A stretch of DNA of 64,000 bases from contig JAWLAY010000019.1 of the NCBI GenBank assembly GCA_041395245.1, forward strand, positions 28,597 to 92,596, given 5' to 3'. The stretch is from Aquimonas sp041395245. Lineage in GTDB: Bacteria; Pseudomonadota; Gammaproteobacteria; Xanthomonadales; Xanthomonadaceae. This document shows, piece after piece, positions 27,792 to 36,586 of this stretch. The translations under genes and the position numbers were made by a program. Position 1 is the stretch's first letter. Every line of letters starts with the position of its first letter. The notes under the pieces are model-generated. The model saw only the letters and a list, made by a program, of their open reading frames with translations, was not told where the DNA came from and made no database searches.

Positions 27792-29879
27792 ATGCCGACC
27801 GATGACACTCGCCTCGAACACCAGCACTTCGGTGCCTGGACCTATGACCCGCAGCGCCGCCTGTTGCTTCAGGATGGCAACGAGCGACGGTTGAAGCCGC
27901 TGCTGGATCGCCTGCTTCGCCGCCTGATCCAGTCGCCCGGAATGGTGATCAGCCGCGACCAGTTGATCGAGGACGTATGGACCCGCAAACAGGTCAATGA
28001 CGAGGTGCTGTCGCGTGCGATCGCGGAGTTGCGTGCCTTGCTGGATGACGAGGTGCGTGAGCCGCGCTACATCGAGACCCTGGCCAAAGGTGGCTACCGT
28101 TGGATGGTCGCGGTCAGCGCGCGGCCCGTGGAGACGCCGATTCCGGCGCCTGCTGACCCGGTGCGTTCGCGGCCTCGTCACACGGCAGGCCGTGCGGTTG
28201 CCGCTGCGGGCGGACTGGTGCTTGCGGTCTTTCTGGTCCTGCTGCTGGCGCGCCAGCTTCCGCGCGACGCCAGCGATGCGGCGGCAAAGGTCGACTTGTT
28301 GCATGCGCGACCGCTGACGGCCGACGCGCGCCTCGAACTCGATCCCCGCTTCGACCGGGATGGTCGAATTGCCTATATCCGGTACGCGGTCGATGCGACG
28401 GAACACGAGTTGGTGCTGGTGGATCGACAAGGACAGCATGAGCGCGTGCTCTGGCGCAGTCCGCATGCACTGCGTCACCCAACACCGGCACCCGACGGGC
28501 GGGGGATCGCGGTGCTGCATTGGCCTGCCGGTCGGTGCGAGCTGTTACTTCTTGATGTGCTCGACGCGCACGTGCGCCGGATGGCGGATTGCGGCGTGGT
28601 CAGCGGCCTGCAATGGACCGCCGATGCGTCCGCCCTGCTGTTCAGTGCGCCGTCGGAGGGTTCCGGCGCACCCTCGGCCTTGGCTCGGCTGGATGTCGAC
28701 ACGGGTAAGGTGACCCGACTGACCGATCCGACCCAAGACGAAGGCCACCATGTTGATCCACGCCTTACTCAAGACGGTCATGCGCTGATCTATGCCTCAC
28801 TGCGCAACGGCGAGCGTCAGCTCTGGCGCAGCGATTGGCCGGGCCTGCGCCAGCGCACGGCGCTGTTGTCGCGCCCCGAACCGGTCTACGGTCATGCGAT
28901 GGACGCCAACAATCAGGACATCTGGGTGGCGGGCGATTTGCTTCGGTATCGTGCCCTGCATCGTTTGCGACCGGATCGGACAATCGAACTGGAAGGTGGT
29001 CGTGGCGCCGAATCGATCGATGTGGCAACGGACGGCGCCATGGTCTGGACGCAGGCCGAGTACGACGGCGAGGTCTGGCTGAGTGAGGGCGATGTGCGTG
29101 ACCCCAGGCGTGTCGCCAGTTCGCGCCGCCACGAATCGCAACCGGCGTTCTCGCATTCGGGCAAGTACCTGGCGTTGGTCAGCAATCGCGGCGGTAGCGA
29201 AGGAGTTGTCTTAGTCGCACTGGGCAAGGACGCGCAACACGACCGCGTCACTCCATTGCCGCTCGATCCGGCCATGCGCTGGGTTCGGCCCAGCTGGACG
29301 GTGGATGATCGGGCGCTGATTCTCACGGCGTATTCGGAAGGCAAAACGCGGTTATTTCGTTACCTGCTGGACGAGGGCCGCGCCGAGGCGCTGACCGACT
29401 CCGGCGAGAACGCGTTCGGCGGTTTCGAGCTGGCTGACCGGCGACTCTACCGTCGTGGCGTCGAGGGGCATTTCGAGTTGGTCCAGGTTCGGCATGATGA
29501 CCAGCGGGTCGAGGTCGTTCCGGTGGGACCGGTCAGCGCCTACAGGGCAAATGCCCGTTGGCTGGTATGGCGCGCCCCAGGCGCGTCGGGCTTGCAGGCG
29601 AGTGCGTTGGATTCGCCCGCACAGGCCGCGCCGGTGGCGTCGCTGGACAACGGCGACAGCGAGGCATTCGCGCTGATCGACGACTGGCTCTACTTCGCGG
29701 CCGATGGGAAACTGTGGCGCCGTTTGCTCCCGGACGGCGATCCGGAGTTGGTGGCGTGGTCGACGTCGATCGATTCCATGCGGCCCAGTCTTGCCGTGGG
29801 GCCTTCCGGCCAGATGGTGGTGGCGGACCTGCCACGGGTTGCAATGGACCTGATGATCGCGACGCCGGAAGACGGATGA
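27792..29879 (+). CDS. Membrane-anchored winged-helix regulator (CadC/ToxR type) with WD40-like propeller
   Basis: 695 aa. Residues ~10-105 form an OmpR/CadC-type winged helix (VISRDQLIEDVW, LSRAIAELRALL, YIETLAKGGYRWM). A single TM (about 135-160, rich in V/L/A) follows, then a ~530-residue periplasmic part made of TolB/WD40-like blades (repeats such as RIAYIRYAVD, GRGIAVLHWP, QPAFSHSGKYLALVSNRGG). Regulators of this type sense outside signals directly without phosphorylation. Divergent transcription from a secreted propeller protein suggests that as a target. Here the sensor domain is itself a propeller, which may bind peptides or oligomerise. Confidence 0.88.
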   Translation: MPTDDTRLEHQHFGAWTYDPQRRLLLQDGNERRLKPLLDRLLRRLIQSPGMVISRDQLIEDVWTRKQVNDEVLSRAIAELRALLDDEVREPRYIETLAKGGYRWMVAVSARPVETPIPAPADPVRSRPRHTAGRAVAAAGGLVLAVFLVLLLARQLPRDASDAAAKVDLLHARPLTADARLELDPRFDRDGRIAYIRYAVDATEHELVLVDRQGQHERVLWRSPHALRHPTPAPDGRGIAVLHWPAGRCELLLLDVLDAHVRRMADCGVVSGLQWTADASALLFSAPSEGSGAPSALARLDVDTGKVTRLTDPTQDEGHHVDPRLTQDGHALIYASLRNGERQLWRSDWPGLRQRTALLSRPEPVYGHAMDANNQDIWVAGDLLRYRALHRLRPDRTIELEGGRGAESIDVATDGAMVWTQAEYDGEVWLSEGDVRDPRRVASSRRHESQPAFSHSGKYLALVSNRGGSEGVVLVALGKDAQHDRVTPLPLDPAMRWVRPSWTVDDRALILTAYSEGKTRLFRYLLDEGRAEALTDSGENAFGGFELADRRLYRRGVEGHFELVQVRHDDQRVEVVPVGPVSAYRANARWLVWRAPGASGLQASALDSPAQAAPVASLDNGDSEAFALIDDWLYFAADGKLWRRLLPDGDPELVAWSTSIDSMRPSLAVGPSGQMVVADLPRVAMDLMIATPEDG

Positions 29880-29893
29880 GGGTTGGTCTTGGG

Positions 29894-29908
29894 TGTTATT
29901 GTGTAACG
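29894..29908 (+). promoter_or_regulatory. Zur-like dyad upstream of zinc-uptake operon
   Basis: TGTTATTGTGTAACG has inverted GTTA / TAAC arms around 5 bases and matches about 11 of 15 positions of the gammaproteobacterial Zur core TGTTATAWTATAACA. It lies 24 bases before the first gene of the DUF2796 operon. Consensus recalled, not searched. Confidence 0.5.
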
Positions 29909-29932
29909 GGTATTCGCTACGGGTGAGGCGTC

Positions 29933-30529
29933 ATGCACTATCGTTTTATACGGTCCGGGACGGCATATCGCCGGGTATTTTCCTCGCTGATGGGATGCGC
30001 GTCGCTTGTGGCCTTTGCCGCGAGCGCCAGCGATCTCCAGGCGGCGGAACACACGCACGCGGAACACCATCACGAGCACGGCGCCCACGTGCACGGGGCG
30101 AGCCAGGTGAATATCGCCGTCGATGGGCCGCATCTCGGCCTGCAATGGCAGGGTGCGCTGCATAATTTCGTCGGTTTCGAGCATGCGCCGGAGACCCCGG
30201 AAGAACGCGCTGCGCTCGTTGCCGTGCAGACCGATCTACAGACGACGGCGGGCCTGGTGCTTCCCTCCGCGGCGGGGTGTGAGCTCGCCTCGAAGCGCAT
30301 TGTGGTACCGCATCTGGATGTCACGCCCGAGGCCGACATGCCCGCCAATGTGGAGGCCGAATGGCAGTTCGACTGCGCGCATCCCGAGGCGCTTTCCGCG
30401 TTGGATTTTGCAGTCTGGTTCGCGCGTTTTCCGTTGACCGAAGAGATTGAGGTGCAATGGATCCGCGCCGATGCGCAAGGTGGTGGTGAACTGACCGCGG
30501 ACCTCAGCACGTTGACCTTTGCTCCATGA
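29933..30529 (+). CDS. DUF2796 / ZrgA-like zinc-binding periplasmic protein
   Basis: 198 aa. After a long signal peptide the mature protein begins with a histidine cluster (HTHAEHHHEHGAHVHG, residues ~40-55) and then the DUF2796 body (VNIAVDGPHLGLQWQGALHNFVGFEHAP). This is the family of ZrgA, the zinc-binding component of the Vibrio cholerae Zrg zinc uptake system. It presumably captures Zn2+ in the periplasm for the ABC transporter that follows. Its stop overlaps the ATPase start (ATGA). A Zur-like dyad precedes it. Confidence 0.88.
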   Translation: MHYRFIRSGTAYRRVFSSLMGCASLVAFAASASDLQAAEHTHAEHHHEHGAHVHGASQVNIAVDGPHLGLQWQGALHNFVGFEHAPETPEERAALVAVQTDLQTTAGLVLPSAAGCELASKRIVVPHLDVTPEADMPANVEAEWQFDCAHPEALSALDFAVWFARFPLTEEIEVQWIRADAQGGGELTADLSTLTFAP

Positions 30530-31233
30530 GTGCGACGCCAGCATGTGCGCTGCGTCTGCGTGATCTCAGCTTTGCCTGGCCGGGTGCCGAGCCCTTGATT
30601 CGGATCGGGCAGTTTGAATTGCGTAGTGGTGAGCGGGTATTTCTCGCCGGCCCCAGCGGCAGTGGCAAGAGCACCTTGTTGGGTCTGCTGGCAGGCACCT
30701 TGACGCCGCAGCGTGGCGAAGTCCATGTCGCCGATCTGTGCGTGTCCGGGTTGTCCGCGCGAGCCCGTGACCGCGCTCGCGCCGACCACATCGGCGTGAT
30801 CTTTCAGCAATTCAATCTGCTGCCCTTTCTGTCGGTGTTGGACAACGTCACGCTGGCCTGTCGGTTTTCCAAACGGCGCAGTGAGCGGGCCGTCGCGCGT
30901 GATGGTGATGTCGAGTCCAGCGCGCGTCGGTTGCTGGCCGAGTTGGGTTTGCCGGAGGCGAGCTGGGCCCGACCCGCCTCCAGCTTGTCGGTGGGGCAGC
31001 AGCAGCGTGTCGCGGCGGCGCGGGCCTTGATCGGTGCGCCGGAGCTGATTCTGGCGGATGAGCCGACCTCGGCGTTGGATGCGGATGCGCGGGGTGATTT
31101 CCTGCGTCTGCTGCTAGAGGAATGCGCGGCGGCACAAACGGCACTGTTATTTGTCAGCCACGACCGCAGTCTGATGGACCGTTTTGACCGCGCGGTGGAT
31201 CTGCGTGATCTGCAAGTCGGGAGCGTGGCATGA
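30526..31233 (+). CDS. ABC transporter ATP-binding protein, zinc operon
   Basis: 235 aa single nucleotide-binding domain. Walker A is GPSGSGKST, the Q-loop is VIFQQFNLLPFLSV, the signature is LSVGQQQRV and Walker B is LILADEPTSALD, followed by the H-loop FVSHD. It belongs to the LolD/MacB-type subgroup, as expected for an FtsX-type permease partner. It overlaps the genes on both sides by 4 bases, so the three form a tightly coupled unit. Powers the Zrg-like system. Confidence 0.93.
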   Translation: MSATPACALRLRDLSFAWPGAEPLIRIGQFELRSGERVFLAGPSGSGKSTLLGLLAGTLTPQRGEVHVADLCVSGLSARARDRARADHIGVIFQQFNLLPFLSVLDNVTLACRFSKRRSERAVARDGDVESSARRLLAELGLPEASWARPASSLSVGQQQRVAAARALIGAPELILADEPTSALDADARGDFLRLLLEECAAAQTALLFVSHDRSLMDRFDRAVDLRDLQVGSVA

Positions 31234-32480
31234 GCGCGCTGATTCGTCTGGCCTGGGCCAGTCTCGCCAATCGCCGATTTACGGTGGCCGTGACGGTTGC
31301 CACCATCGCACTGAGTGTGCTCTTGCTGCTGGGTGTCGAACGTTTGCGTATCGAGGCGCGCAGCAGTTTTCTGCGCACCGTTTCCGGGACAGACCTGATC
31401 GTTGGCGCGCGTGCTCATCCGGTACAGCTGCTGTTGTACTCGGTATTCCATCTGGGTGATGCCACCAACAACGTCGGCTGGGACAGCGTGCAGCGCCTCG
31501 CCGCACGTGACGATGTCGCGTGGACGGTGCCGATCAGTCTGGGGGACTCGCATCGGGGCTACCGCGTGGTCGGTACCACGAGCGACTACTTCCGGCATCT
31601 GCAAACGGCGGATCGCCCCTTGGCCTTCGTGCAGGGTGAGGCGTTCGATGGACTGTTCGACGCGGTGCTCGGCGCTGATGTGGCGGCCAAGCTGGGTTAT
31701 GCACTGGGTGATTCCCTGGTGCTGGCGCATGGCACGGCGGCCCTCAATCCGCATCAGCATGATGATCGACCGTTCAAGGTGGCTGGCATCCTCGGACGCA
31801 CTGGTACGCCGATGGATCAAAGCGTGTTTGTCAGCCTGCAGGCCATCCAGGCCATTCATCTCAACTGGCGAAGCGGTACCCGCATCGGCAACGCACCGGC
31901 GGAGCCCACGGCGGAACAACTGCAGCCGAGTTCGGTGACCGCGGTGTTTGTCGGCCTGCGCTCGCGCATGGCGACCTTTGCGGTGCAACGCGCCGTCAAC
32001 GAGGACCGCAACGAACCGATGACGGCGATCATGCCAGGCGTGGCTTTGCAACAACTGTGGAGCATGCTCGGTCTGGTCGAACGCGCTCTGCAACTGACCG
32101 CGGCGTGCGTGGTGCTGGCGGGTTTGCTCGGCATGTTGGCGGCCTTGCTCGGAACGCTTTCCGAGCGGCGACGCGAAATGGCCATCCTGCGTGCGCTGGG
32201 GGCTGGCCCAACCACCGTGTTCGGTTTGTTGTTGCTGGAGTCCGTGCTGCTCACGGTCTTGGGATTGCTGACTGGATTGATGCTGCTGTACGTGCTGACC
32301 GCCGCCCTGATGCCGTTCGTGCTACAGGCCAGTGGCATTGCACTGGATCTGGGCTGGCCAGCGGCGAGCGAGTGGCGATTGATGCTGTGGGTTCTGCTTG
32401 CGGGCGTGCTGGTCGGGGCGGTGCCCGCCAGCATGGCCTATCGGCGCTCGCTGGCAGACGGCATGATGGTCAAACAGTGA
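31230..32480 (+). CDS. ABC transporter permease (FtsX type), zinc operon
   Basis: 416 aa. TM1 (about 15-35) is followed by a ~230-residue periplasmic domain, then three TMs (about 285-405). The conserved FtsX loop is present as ERRREMAILRALGAGPTTVFG. Same architecture as the export permeases at the window start, but fused by context to DUF2796 and DUF3299 genes, which marks the Zrg-type zinc system. The periplasmic domain contains an HQHDDR stretch that could hold a metal. How an FtsX-type permease supports zinc uptake is not settled. Confidence 0.9.
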   Translation: MSALIRLAWASLANRRFTVAVTVATIALSVLLLLGVERLRIEARSSFLRTVSGTDLIVGARAHPVQLLLYSVFHLGDATNNVGWDSVQRLAARDDVAWTVPISLGDSHRGYRVVGTTSDYFRHLQTADRPLAFVQGEAFDGLFDAVLGADVAAKLGYALGDSLVLAHGTAALNPHQHDDRPFKVAGILGRTGTPMDQSVFVSLQAIQAIHLNWRSGTRIGNAPAEPTAEQLQPSSVTAVFVGLRSRMATFAVQRAVNEDRNEPMTAIMPGVALQQLWSMLGLVERALQLTAACVVLAGLLGMLAALLGTLSERRREMAILRALGAGPTTVFGLLLLESVLLTVLGLLTGLMLLYVLTAALMPFVLQASGIALDLGWPAASEWRLMLWVLLAGVLVGAVPASMAYRRSLADGMMVKQ

Positions 32481-32527
32481 TTCTCTGGACCCACGCCGCC
32501 GCGCGGGTCCGATGACGGAGTAGGTCT

Positions 32528-33031
32528 ATGAAGTTTGCAGGTACATCGTTGTGGCGACTGGTGTTCGGTGCGCTGGTCTGGGTCGGGCTGCAGTCTGTCG
32601 CAATGGCGGAGGTGCGCGGCATCGATTGGCTGGAGCTGATCCCGCCCGAAGAGTTGAAAGAAATGGAGTCGCAACCAATCGTTGATCACAACGGCACACC
32701 GATCGCGCCCGACTACAGCAACTCGCATCCGGTGTTGACCATGAATGGCGTCGAGGGACGCATTCCGGGCTATATCGTCCCGATCACGGTGACTGAAGAA
32801 AACACCATCAGCGAGTTCTTCGTGGTGCCCTATTTCGGCGCCTGCATCCACGTGCCGCCGCCGCCGCCCAACCAGATCATCTATGTCAAACCCGAGAAGC
32901 CCATCGAGATGACCGAGATCTGGGCGGCCTACTGGATCGAAGGCAAGTTGAAACTGGAGAACCAGGCCAACTCGCTTGGGCAATCGTCCTACAGCATGGA
33001 ACTCACCAGCGTCACGCCCTGGGAGGGCTGA
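32528..33031 (+). CDS. DUF3299 periplasmic protein, zinc operon
   Basis: 167 aa with a signal peptide (residues ~1-28). The mature part is IDWLELIPPEELKEMES, PGYIVPITVTEENTISEFF and VVPYFGACIHVPPPPPNQII, the hallmark of DUF3299, with a single conserved cysteine before HVPPPPPNQ. The family regularly accompanies DUF2796 and an ABC transporter. Its exact task is unknown; periplasmic metal handling is likely from context. Last gene of the operon, ending 15 bases from the convergent cdd gene. Confidence 0.88.
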   Translation: MKFAGTSLWRLVFGALVWVGLQSVAMAEVRGIDWLELIPPEELKEMESQPIVDHNGTPIAPDYSNSHPVLTMNGVEGRIPGYIVPITVTEENTISEFFVVPYFGACIHVPPPPPNQIIYVKPEKPIEMTEIWAAYWIEGKLKLENQANSLGQSSYSMELTSVTPWEG

Positions 33032-33046
33032 GTCGGGCGTTTCGAT

Positions 33047-33457
33047 TCAGTCTTGCACCAGCGCGAAGGCGTGTGGCAGCAGCTCCGCAATCGATAGATC
33101 GACCGGTGTTCCGCCTTCGCCCAGAAAGCGAACCCGGGCCTTTGGGCCGAGCTCCATGATCATCTGTCGACAGCCGCCGCAGGGCGGAATGATCTGTGCT
33201 TCGTCGCGCGAATTCCGCGCGTGGATGGCGACCGCGACAATTTCGACCTGCGGCCCCTCGGCCTGCACGGCCGCCGCGATGGCGGCTCGCTCCGCGCAGC
33301 CGCCCAAGGTGTAGGACGCGCACTCGACATTACAGCCACGATAGATGGCACCGCTGCGGGTCCGTACGGCGGCGCCAACGCGGAGTCGCGAATACGGTGC
33401 GTAGGCGTTGCGCAGGGCGGTCTGGGCCTGCACGTCCAGATCCTGACTATCGGTCAT
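33047..33457 (-). CDS. cdd: Cytidine deaminase
   Basis: 136 aa homotetrameric type. N-terminal AYAPYSRLRVGAA is followed by the zinc motif C-A-E within GGCAERAA (Glu as proton shuttle) and PCGGCRQ, giving three cysteine ligands. It converts cytidine and deoxycytidine to uridine forms in pyrimidine salvage. The ATG at 33457 fits the family's start; an ATG 30 bases upstream would add ten residues. Follows comF on the same strand with a 50-base gap. Confidence 0.93.
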   Translation of the reverse strand: MTDSQDLDVQAQTALRNAYAPYSRLRVGAAVRTRSGAIYRGCNVECASYTLGGCAERAAIAAAVQAEGPQVEIVAVAIHARNSRDEAQIIPPCGGCRQMIMELGPKARVRFLGEGGTPVDLSIAELLPHAFALVQD

Positions 33458-33507
33458 GGTGGGCGCTCGAAAAGGGCGGGACAGCATGCTACCGGTGTGC
33501 GTGCCTG

Positions 33508-34230
33508 TCAGCGATGTTTCGGTGCATCCGCACGGGCAACGGCCAGCGCCCGCACCTCGCTTGCGCCGGCACGCAGCAAGGCGCGACTGGCCTCGCGCAG
33601 GCTGGTGCCAGTGGTGATCACGTCGTCGAGCAGCAGAACGCGCATACCTTGGACTGCCGATGCCGCGACGAACGCGCCGCGCAAATTGCGCCGTCGCGCC
33701 CGCGCGTCCAGTCCCGTCTGTTGTGCGGTATCACGAACGCGTTGCAACAGGTCCAGACGCAACGGGCGTTGCAGCGTCTTGGACAAAGGCCGCGCCAGTT
33801 CGACCACTTGGTTATAACCCCGCTGGGCGAGGCGTTTCGGGTGCAAGGGCATTGGCAACAGCAGGTCCATGGCGTCGGCGATCCTCGAATCCACGACGGC
33901 GTGCGCGATGGCGGTTGCGAGCACTTTCCCTGCGGCCAGTTGATGATGGAACTTGAAGCGCGGAAGCAGTTGCGCGACAACGCCCTCATAGCGCAGCGGC
34001 GCCAGCGTGCGGGTGACCGGCGGGGGCCGTTTCAGGCAGGCACCACAGGCCGGTGCCGGATGCGGCAATGGCAAGCCACAGAGCGGGCAGGCGATATCGT
34101 TCCACGGCAATGTCTGCCAGCACGCGTCGCACAGATCCAGCGCGGACATTCCGGGCGCTTGGCAATGCAGGCAGCGGGTCGGCAGAATGGCCGACAGCAT
34201 GCGGGCCACTCCGCGCGCAGGAGCGAGCAC
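33508..34230 (-). CDS. comF: ComF family protein (phosphoribosyltransferase-like)
   Basis: 240 aa. The N-terminal zinc-ribbon cysteines CLHC, CDAC, CPLCG and CGACL are followed by a phosphoribosyltransferase-like domain with PMPLHPKRLAQRGYNQ and the PRPP loop VLLLDDVITTGTSL. The family is linked to competence and DNA uptake, and is called GntX in E. coli. It is divergent from bioB by 115 bases; proximity of comF/gntX to biotin genes is common in gammaproteobacteria. Confidence 0.93.
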   Translation of the reverse strand: MLAPARGVARMLSAILPTRCLHCQAPGMSALDLCDACWQTLPWNDIACPLCGLPLPHPAPACGACLKRPPPVTRTLAPLRYEGVVAQLLPRFKFHHQLAAGKVLATAIAHAVVDSRIADAMDLLLPMPLHPKRLAQRGYNQVVELARPLSKTLQRPLRLDLLQRVRDTAQQTGLDARARRRNLRGAFVAASAVQGMRVLLLDDVITTGTSLREASRALLRAGASEVRALAVARADAPKHR

Positions 34231-34345
34231 GGAGAGCGAATGCGGATGGGATGGCTGATCTCGGCTCAGGATGAATGTCTCCTGTCAAAACGGGCACGCC
34301 TGCTAGACTGCGCAGCTTCCCGAGATCGCCATCCGAGGCAAGCTG

Positions 34346-35362
34346 ATGTCCCCCGCCGTCCGACACGATTGGTCGCGCGAAGAAATCCTCGCGCTGTTCA
34401 ACCTGCCATTCAACGAATTGATGTTCCAGGCAACGAGCGTGCATCGTGCCACGTTCGATCCGAACGAAGTACAGATCTCGACCTTGCTGTCAGTGAAGAC
34501 CGGCGGCTGCCCGGAGGACTGCGGTTACTGCCCGCAGGCGCAGCGCTACCAGACCGGCGTGCAGGCGGAAAAGCTGATGCCGCTGGAAGCCGTTCTGGAA
34601 AAAGCCCGTGCCGCGAAAGCGGCGGGTGCCAGCCGCTTCTGCATGGGTGCAGCCTGGCGCGCGCCGAAGGATCGTGACATCGACAAGATCAGCGAGATGG
34701 TTCGCGAGGTGAACGCCTTGGGTCTGGAGACCTGTGCCACGCTCGGCATGCTGACCGAATCGCAGGCGCAGTCGCTCAAGGACGCTGGCCTCGCTTACTA
34801 CAACCACAACCTCGACACCGCGCCGGAGTTCTACGATGCGGTCATTCGCACCCGCGAATATCAGGATCGGCTGGACACACTGGAAAAAATCCGCAAGGTC
34901 GGCATGAAAACCTGTTGCGGCGGCATCGTCGGCATGGGCGAAACGCGCGAACAACGCGCGGGCATGCTGCAGGTGCTGGCGAATCTGCCGCAGCACCCGG
35001 AATCGGTGCCGATCAACCAGTTGGTGCAGGTGGAAGGCACGCCACTGCATGGCACGCCCAAGCTTGATCCGCTGGAGTTCGTGCGGACCATTGCGGTGGC
35101 GCGATTGACCATGCCGAAATCGATGGTGCGTCTGTCGGCGGGGCGCGAGGAGATGAGCGATGAAGTGCAGGCGCTGTGTTTCCTTGCGGGTGCCAATTCG
35201 ATCTTCTACGGCGAAAAATTGCTGACCACCTGCAACCCGGCGGCAGAGCGCGATCAGGCGCTGTTCGAAAAGCTGGGCTTGCGTCCGATGCCGCATGTCG
35301 CCGAATCGGAGCATGTGCATGTCGATCTGACCAGCGTCAACCGGATCGACGATGCCGCCTGA
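34346..35362 (+). CDS. bioB: Biotin synthase
   Basis: 338 aa radical-SAM enzyme that inserts sulfur into dethiobiotin. The 4Fe-4S/SAM motif CPEDCGYC is at about residues 53-60. The 2Fe-2S ligands lie in SRFCMGAAWR, LETCATLGML and TCCGGIVGMGE, with the arginine in VRLSAGRE. Length and start agree with E. coli BioB (346). A weak promoter (CTGTCA - 16 - TAGACT) lies in the comF-bioB gap. First gene of bioBFH. Confidence 0.97.
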   Translation: MSPAVRHDWSREEILALFNLPFNELMFQATSVHRATFDPNEVQISTLLSVKTGGCPEDCGYCPQAQRYQTGVQAEKLMPLEAVLEKARAAKAAGASRFCMGAAWRAPKDRDIDKISEMVREVNALGLETCATLGMLTESQAQSLKDAGLAYYNHNLDTAPEFYDAVIRTREYQDRLDTLEKIRKVGMKTCCGGIVGMGETREQRAGMLQVLANLPQHPESVPINQLVQVEGTPLHGTPKLDPLEFVRTIAVARLTMPKSMVRLSAGREEMSDEVQALCFLAGANSIFYGEKLLTTCNPAAERDQALFEKLGLRPMPHVAESEHVHVDLTSVNRIDDAA

Positions 35363-35374
35363 GAGACTGGTCAT

Positions 35375-36586
35375 ATGACCCGACCGAGCATTCCCGAGCG
35401 GATACGTCTGAACGCGGCGGAGCGCGCCGCGGCCCACCTGACGCGACGCCTGCGGGTCATCGAGTCGAACAAGGGCACGCGGGTGGTGACCGATGGGCGT
35501 GAGCTGCTGAACTTCTGCAGCAACGATTATCTCGGACTGGCGCAATCGGTCGATGTCACCGCCGCATTGCAGGAGTCGGCGGCCTGGCATGGAGTGGGCA
35601 GCTCCGGCTCACACCTGATCTGCGGGCACCATCGCGAACACGCGCAGCTTGAAGATGAGCTGGCCGACTGGCTCGGCTACCCGCGCGCACTGCTATTCGG
35701 TTCGGGCTATCTGGCCAATCTGGGTCTGCTGCAGGCCTTGCTGGGCAAGGATGATGTGGTGGTGCAGGACAAGCTCAATCACGCCTGCCTGCTGGATGGC
35801 GCGCGACTTGCCGGTTGCGAGCTGAAGCGCTACCCGCATGGCGATATCGAAAGCGCCGAACGGCAACTGCAATCGCGCCCTGACGCGGCAGCCATGCTGG
35901 CGACCGACGGAGTGTTCAGCATGGATGGCGATCTCGCACCGCTGCGTGAGCTGGCGCGGATCGCCAAGGCCGAAAACGCGCTGTTGCATGTCGATGACGC
36001 GCATGGCGTTGGGGTGGTCGGACCGGGTGGCCGCGGCAGCGTTGCCGCACACGGCCTGTCGGTGCGCGAAGTCCCGCTGCTGCTGGTGACCTTCGGCAAG
36101 GCCCTGGGTACGTATGGTGCGGCGATCTGTGGACCGGCAGATCTCATCGATGCGCTGATCGATACCGCGCGACCCTACGGATTCACCACGGCGATGCCGC
36201 CCGCGTTGGCGGCTGCAACACGGCGCTCGCTGAGCCTGATCAGGAATGAGCCCTGGCGACGTTTCAAGCTGGCGGCCTTGATTGCCCGCTTCCGGCGCGC
36301 CGCGCGCCAGCTGGGTCTGCCGCTGCTGGATTCCAGTACGCCCATCCAGCCATTGCTGGTGCACGGCAATGCGGAAGCCCTGCGCGCCTCGCGGGAATTG
36401 CAGTCGCGTGGACTGCTGGTCAGTGCGATTCGCCCGCCGACCGTGCCGGAAGGACGGGCGCGTTTGCGTGTGACCTTGTCGTCGGCGCACAGCGAGAGCG
36501 AAGTGGATCGCCTGCTGGACGCGCTGGCGGAGGTGTTGAAAGACCATCTGACGCCGCCACGCGTGGCCAAGGCGGCGATTCGCTGA
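35375..36586 (+). CDS. bioF: 8-amino-7-oxononanoate synthase
   Basis: 403 aa PLP enzyme that joins pimeloyl thioester and alanine. Motifs: FCSNDYLGLA, GSSGSHLICGHH, the aspartate in VDDAHGVGVVGPGGRGS, and the Schiff-base lysine in VTFGKALGTYGA. The length is near E. coli BioF (384) with a slightly longer C-terminus. It starts 12 bases after bioB and ends by overlapping bioH by one base. Confidence 0.96.
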   Translation: MTRPSIPERIRLNAAERAAAHLTRRLRVIESNKGTRVVTDGRELLNFCSNDYLGLAQSVDVTAALQESAAWHGVGSSGSHLICGHHREHAQLEDELADWLGYPRALLFGSGYLANLGLLQALLGKDDVVVQDKLNHACLLDGARLAGCELKRYPHGDIESAERQLQSRPDAAAMLATDGVFSMDGDLAPLRELARIAKAENALLHVDDAHGVGVVGPGGRGSVAAHGLSVREVPLLLVTFGKALGTYGAAICGPADLIDALIDTARPYGFTTAMPPALAAATRRSLSLIRNEPWRRFKLAALIARFRRAARQLGLPLLDSSTPIQPLLVHGNAEALRASRELQSRGLLVSAIRPPTVPEGRARLRVTLSSAHSESEVDRLLDALAEVLKDHLTPPRVAKAAIR

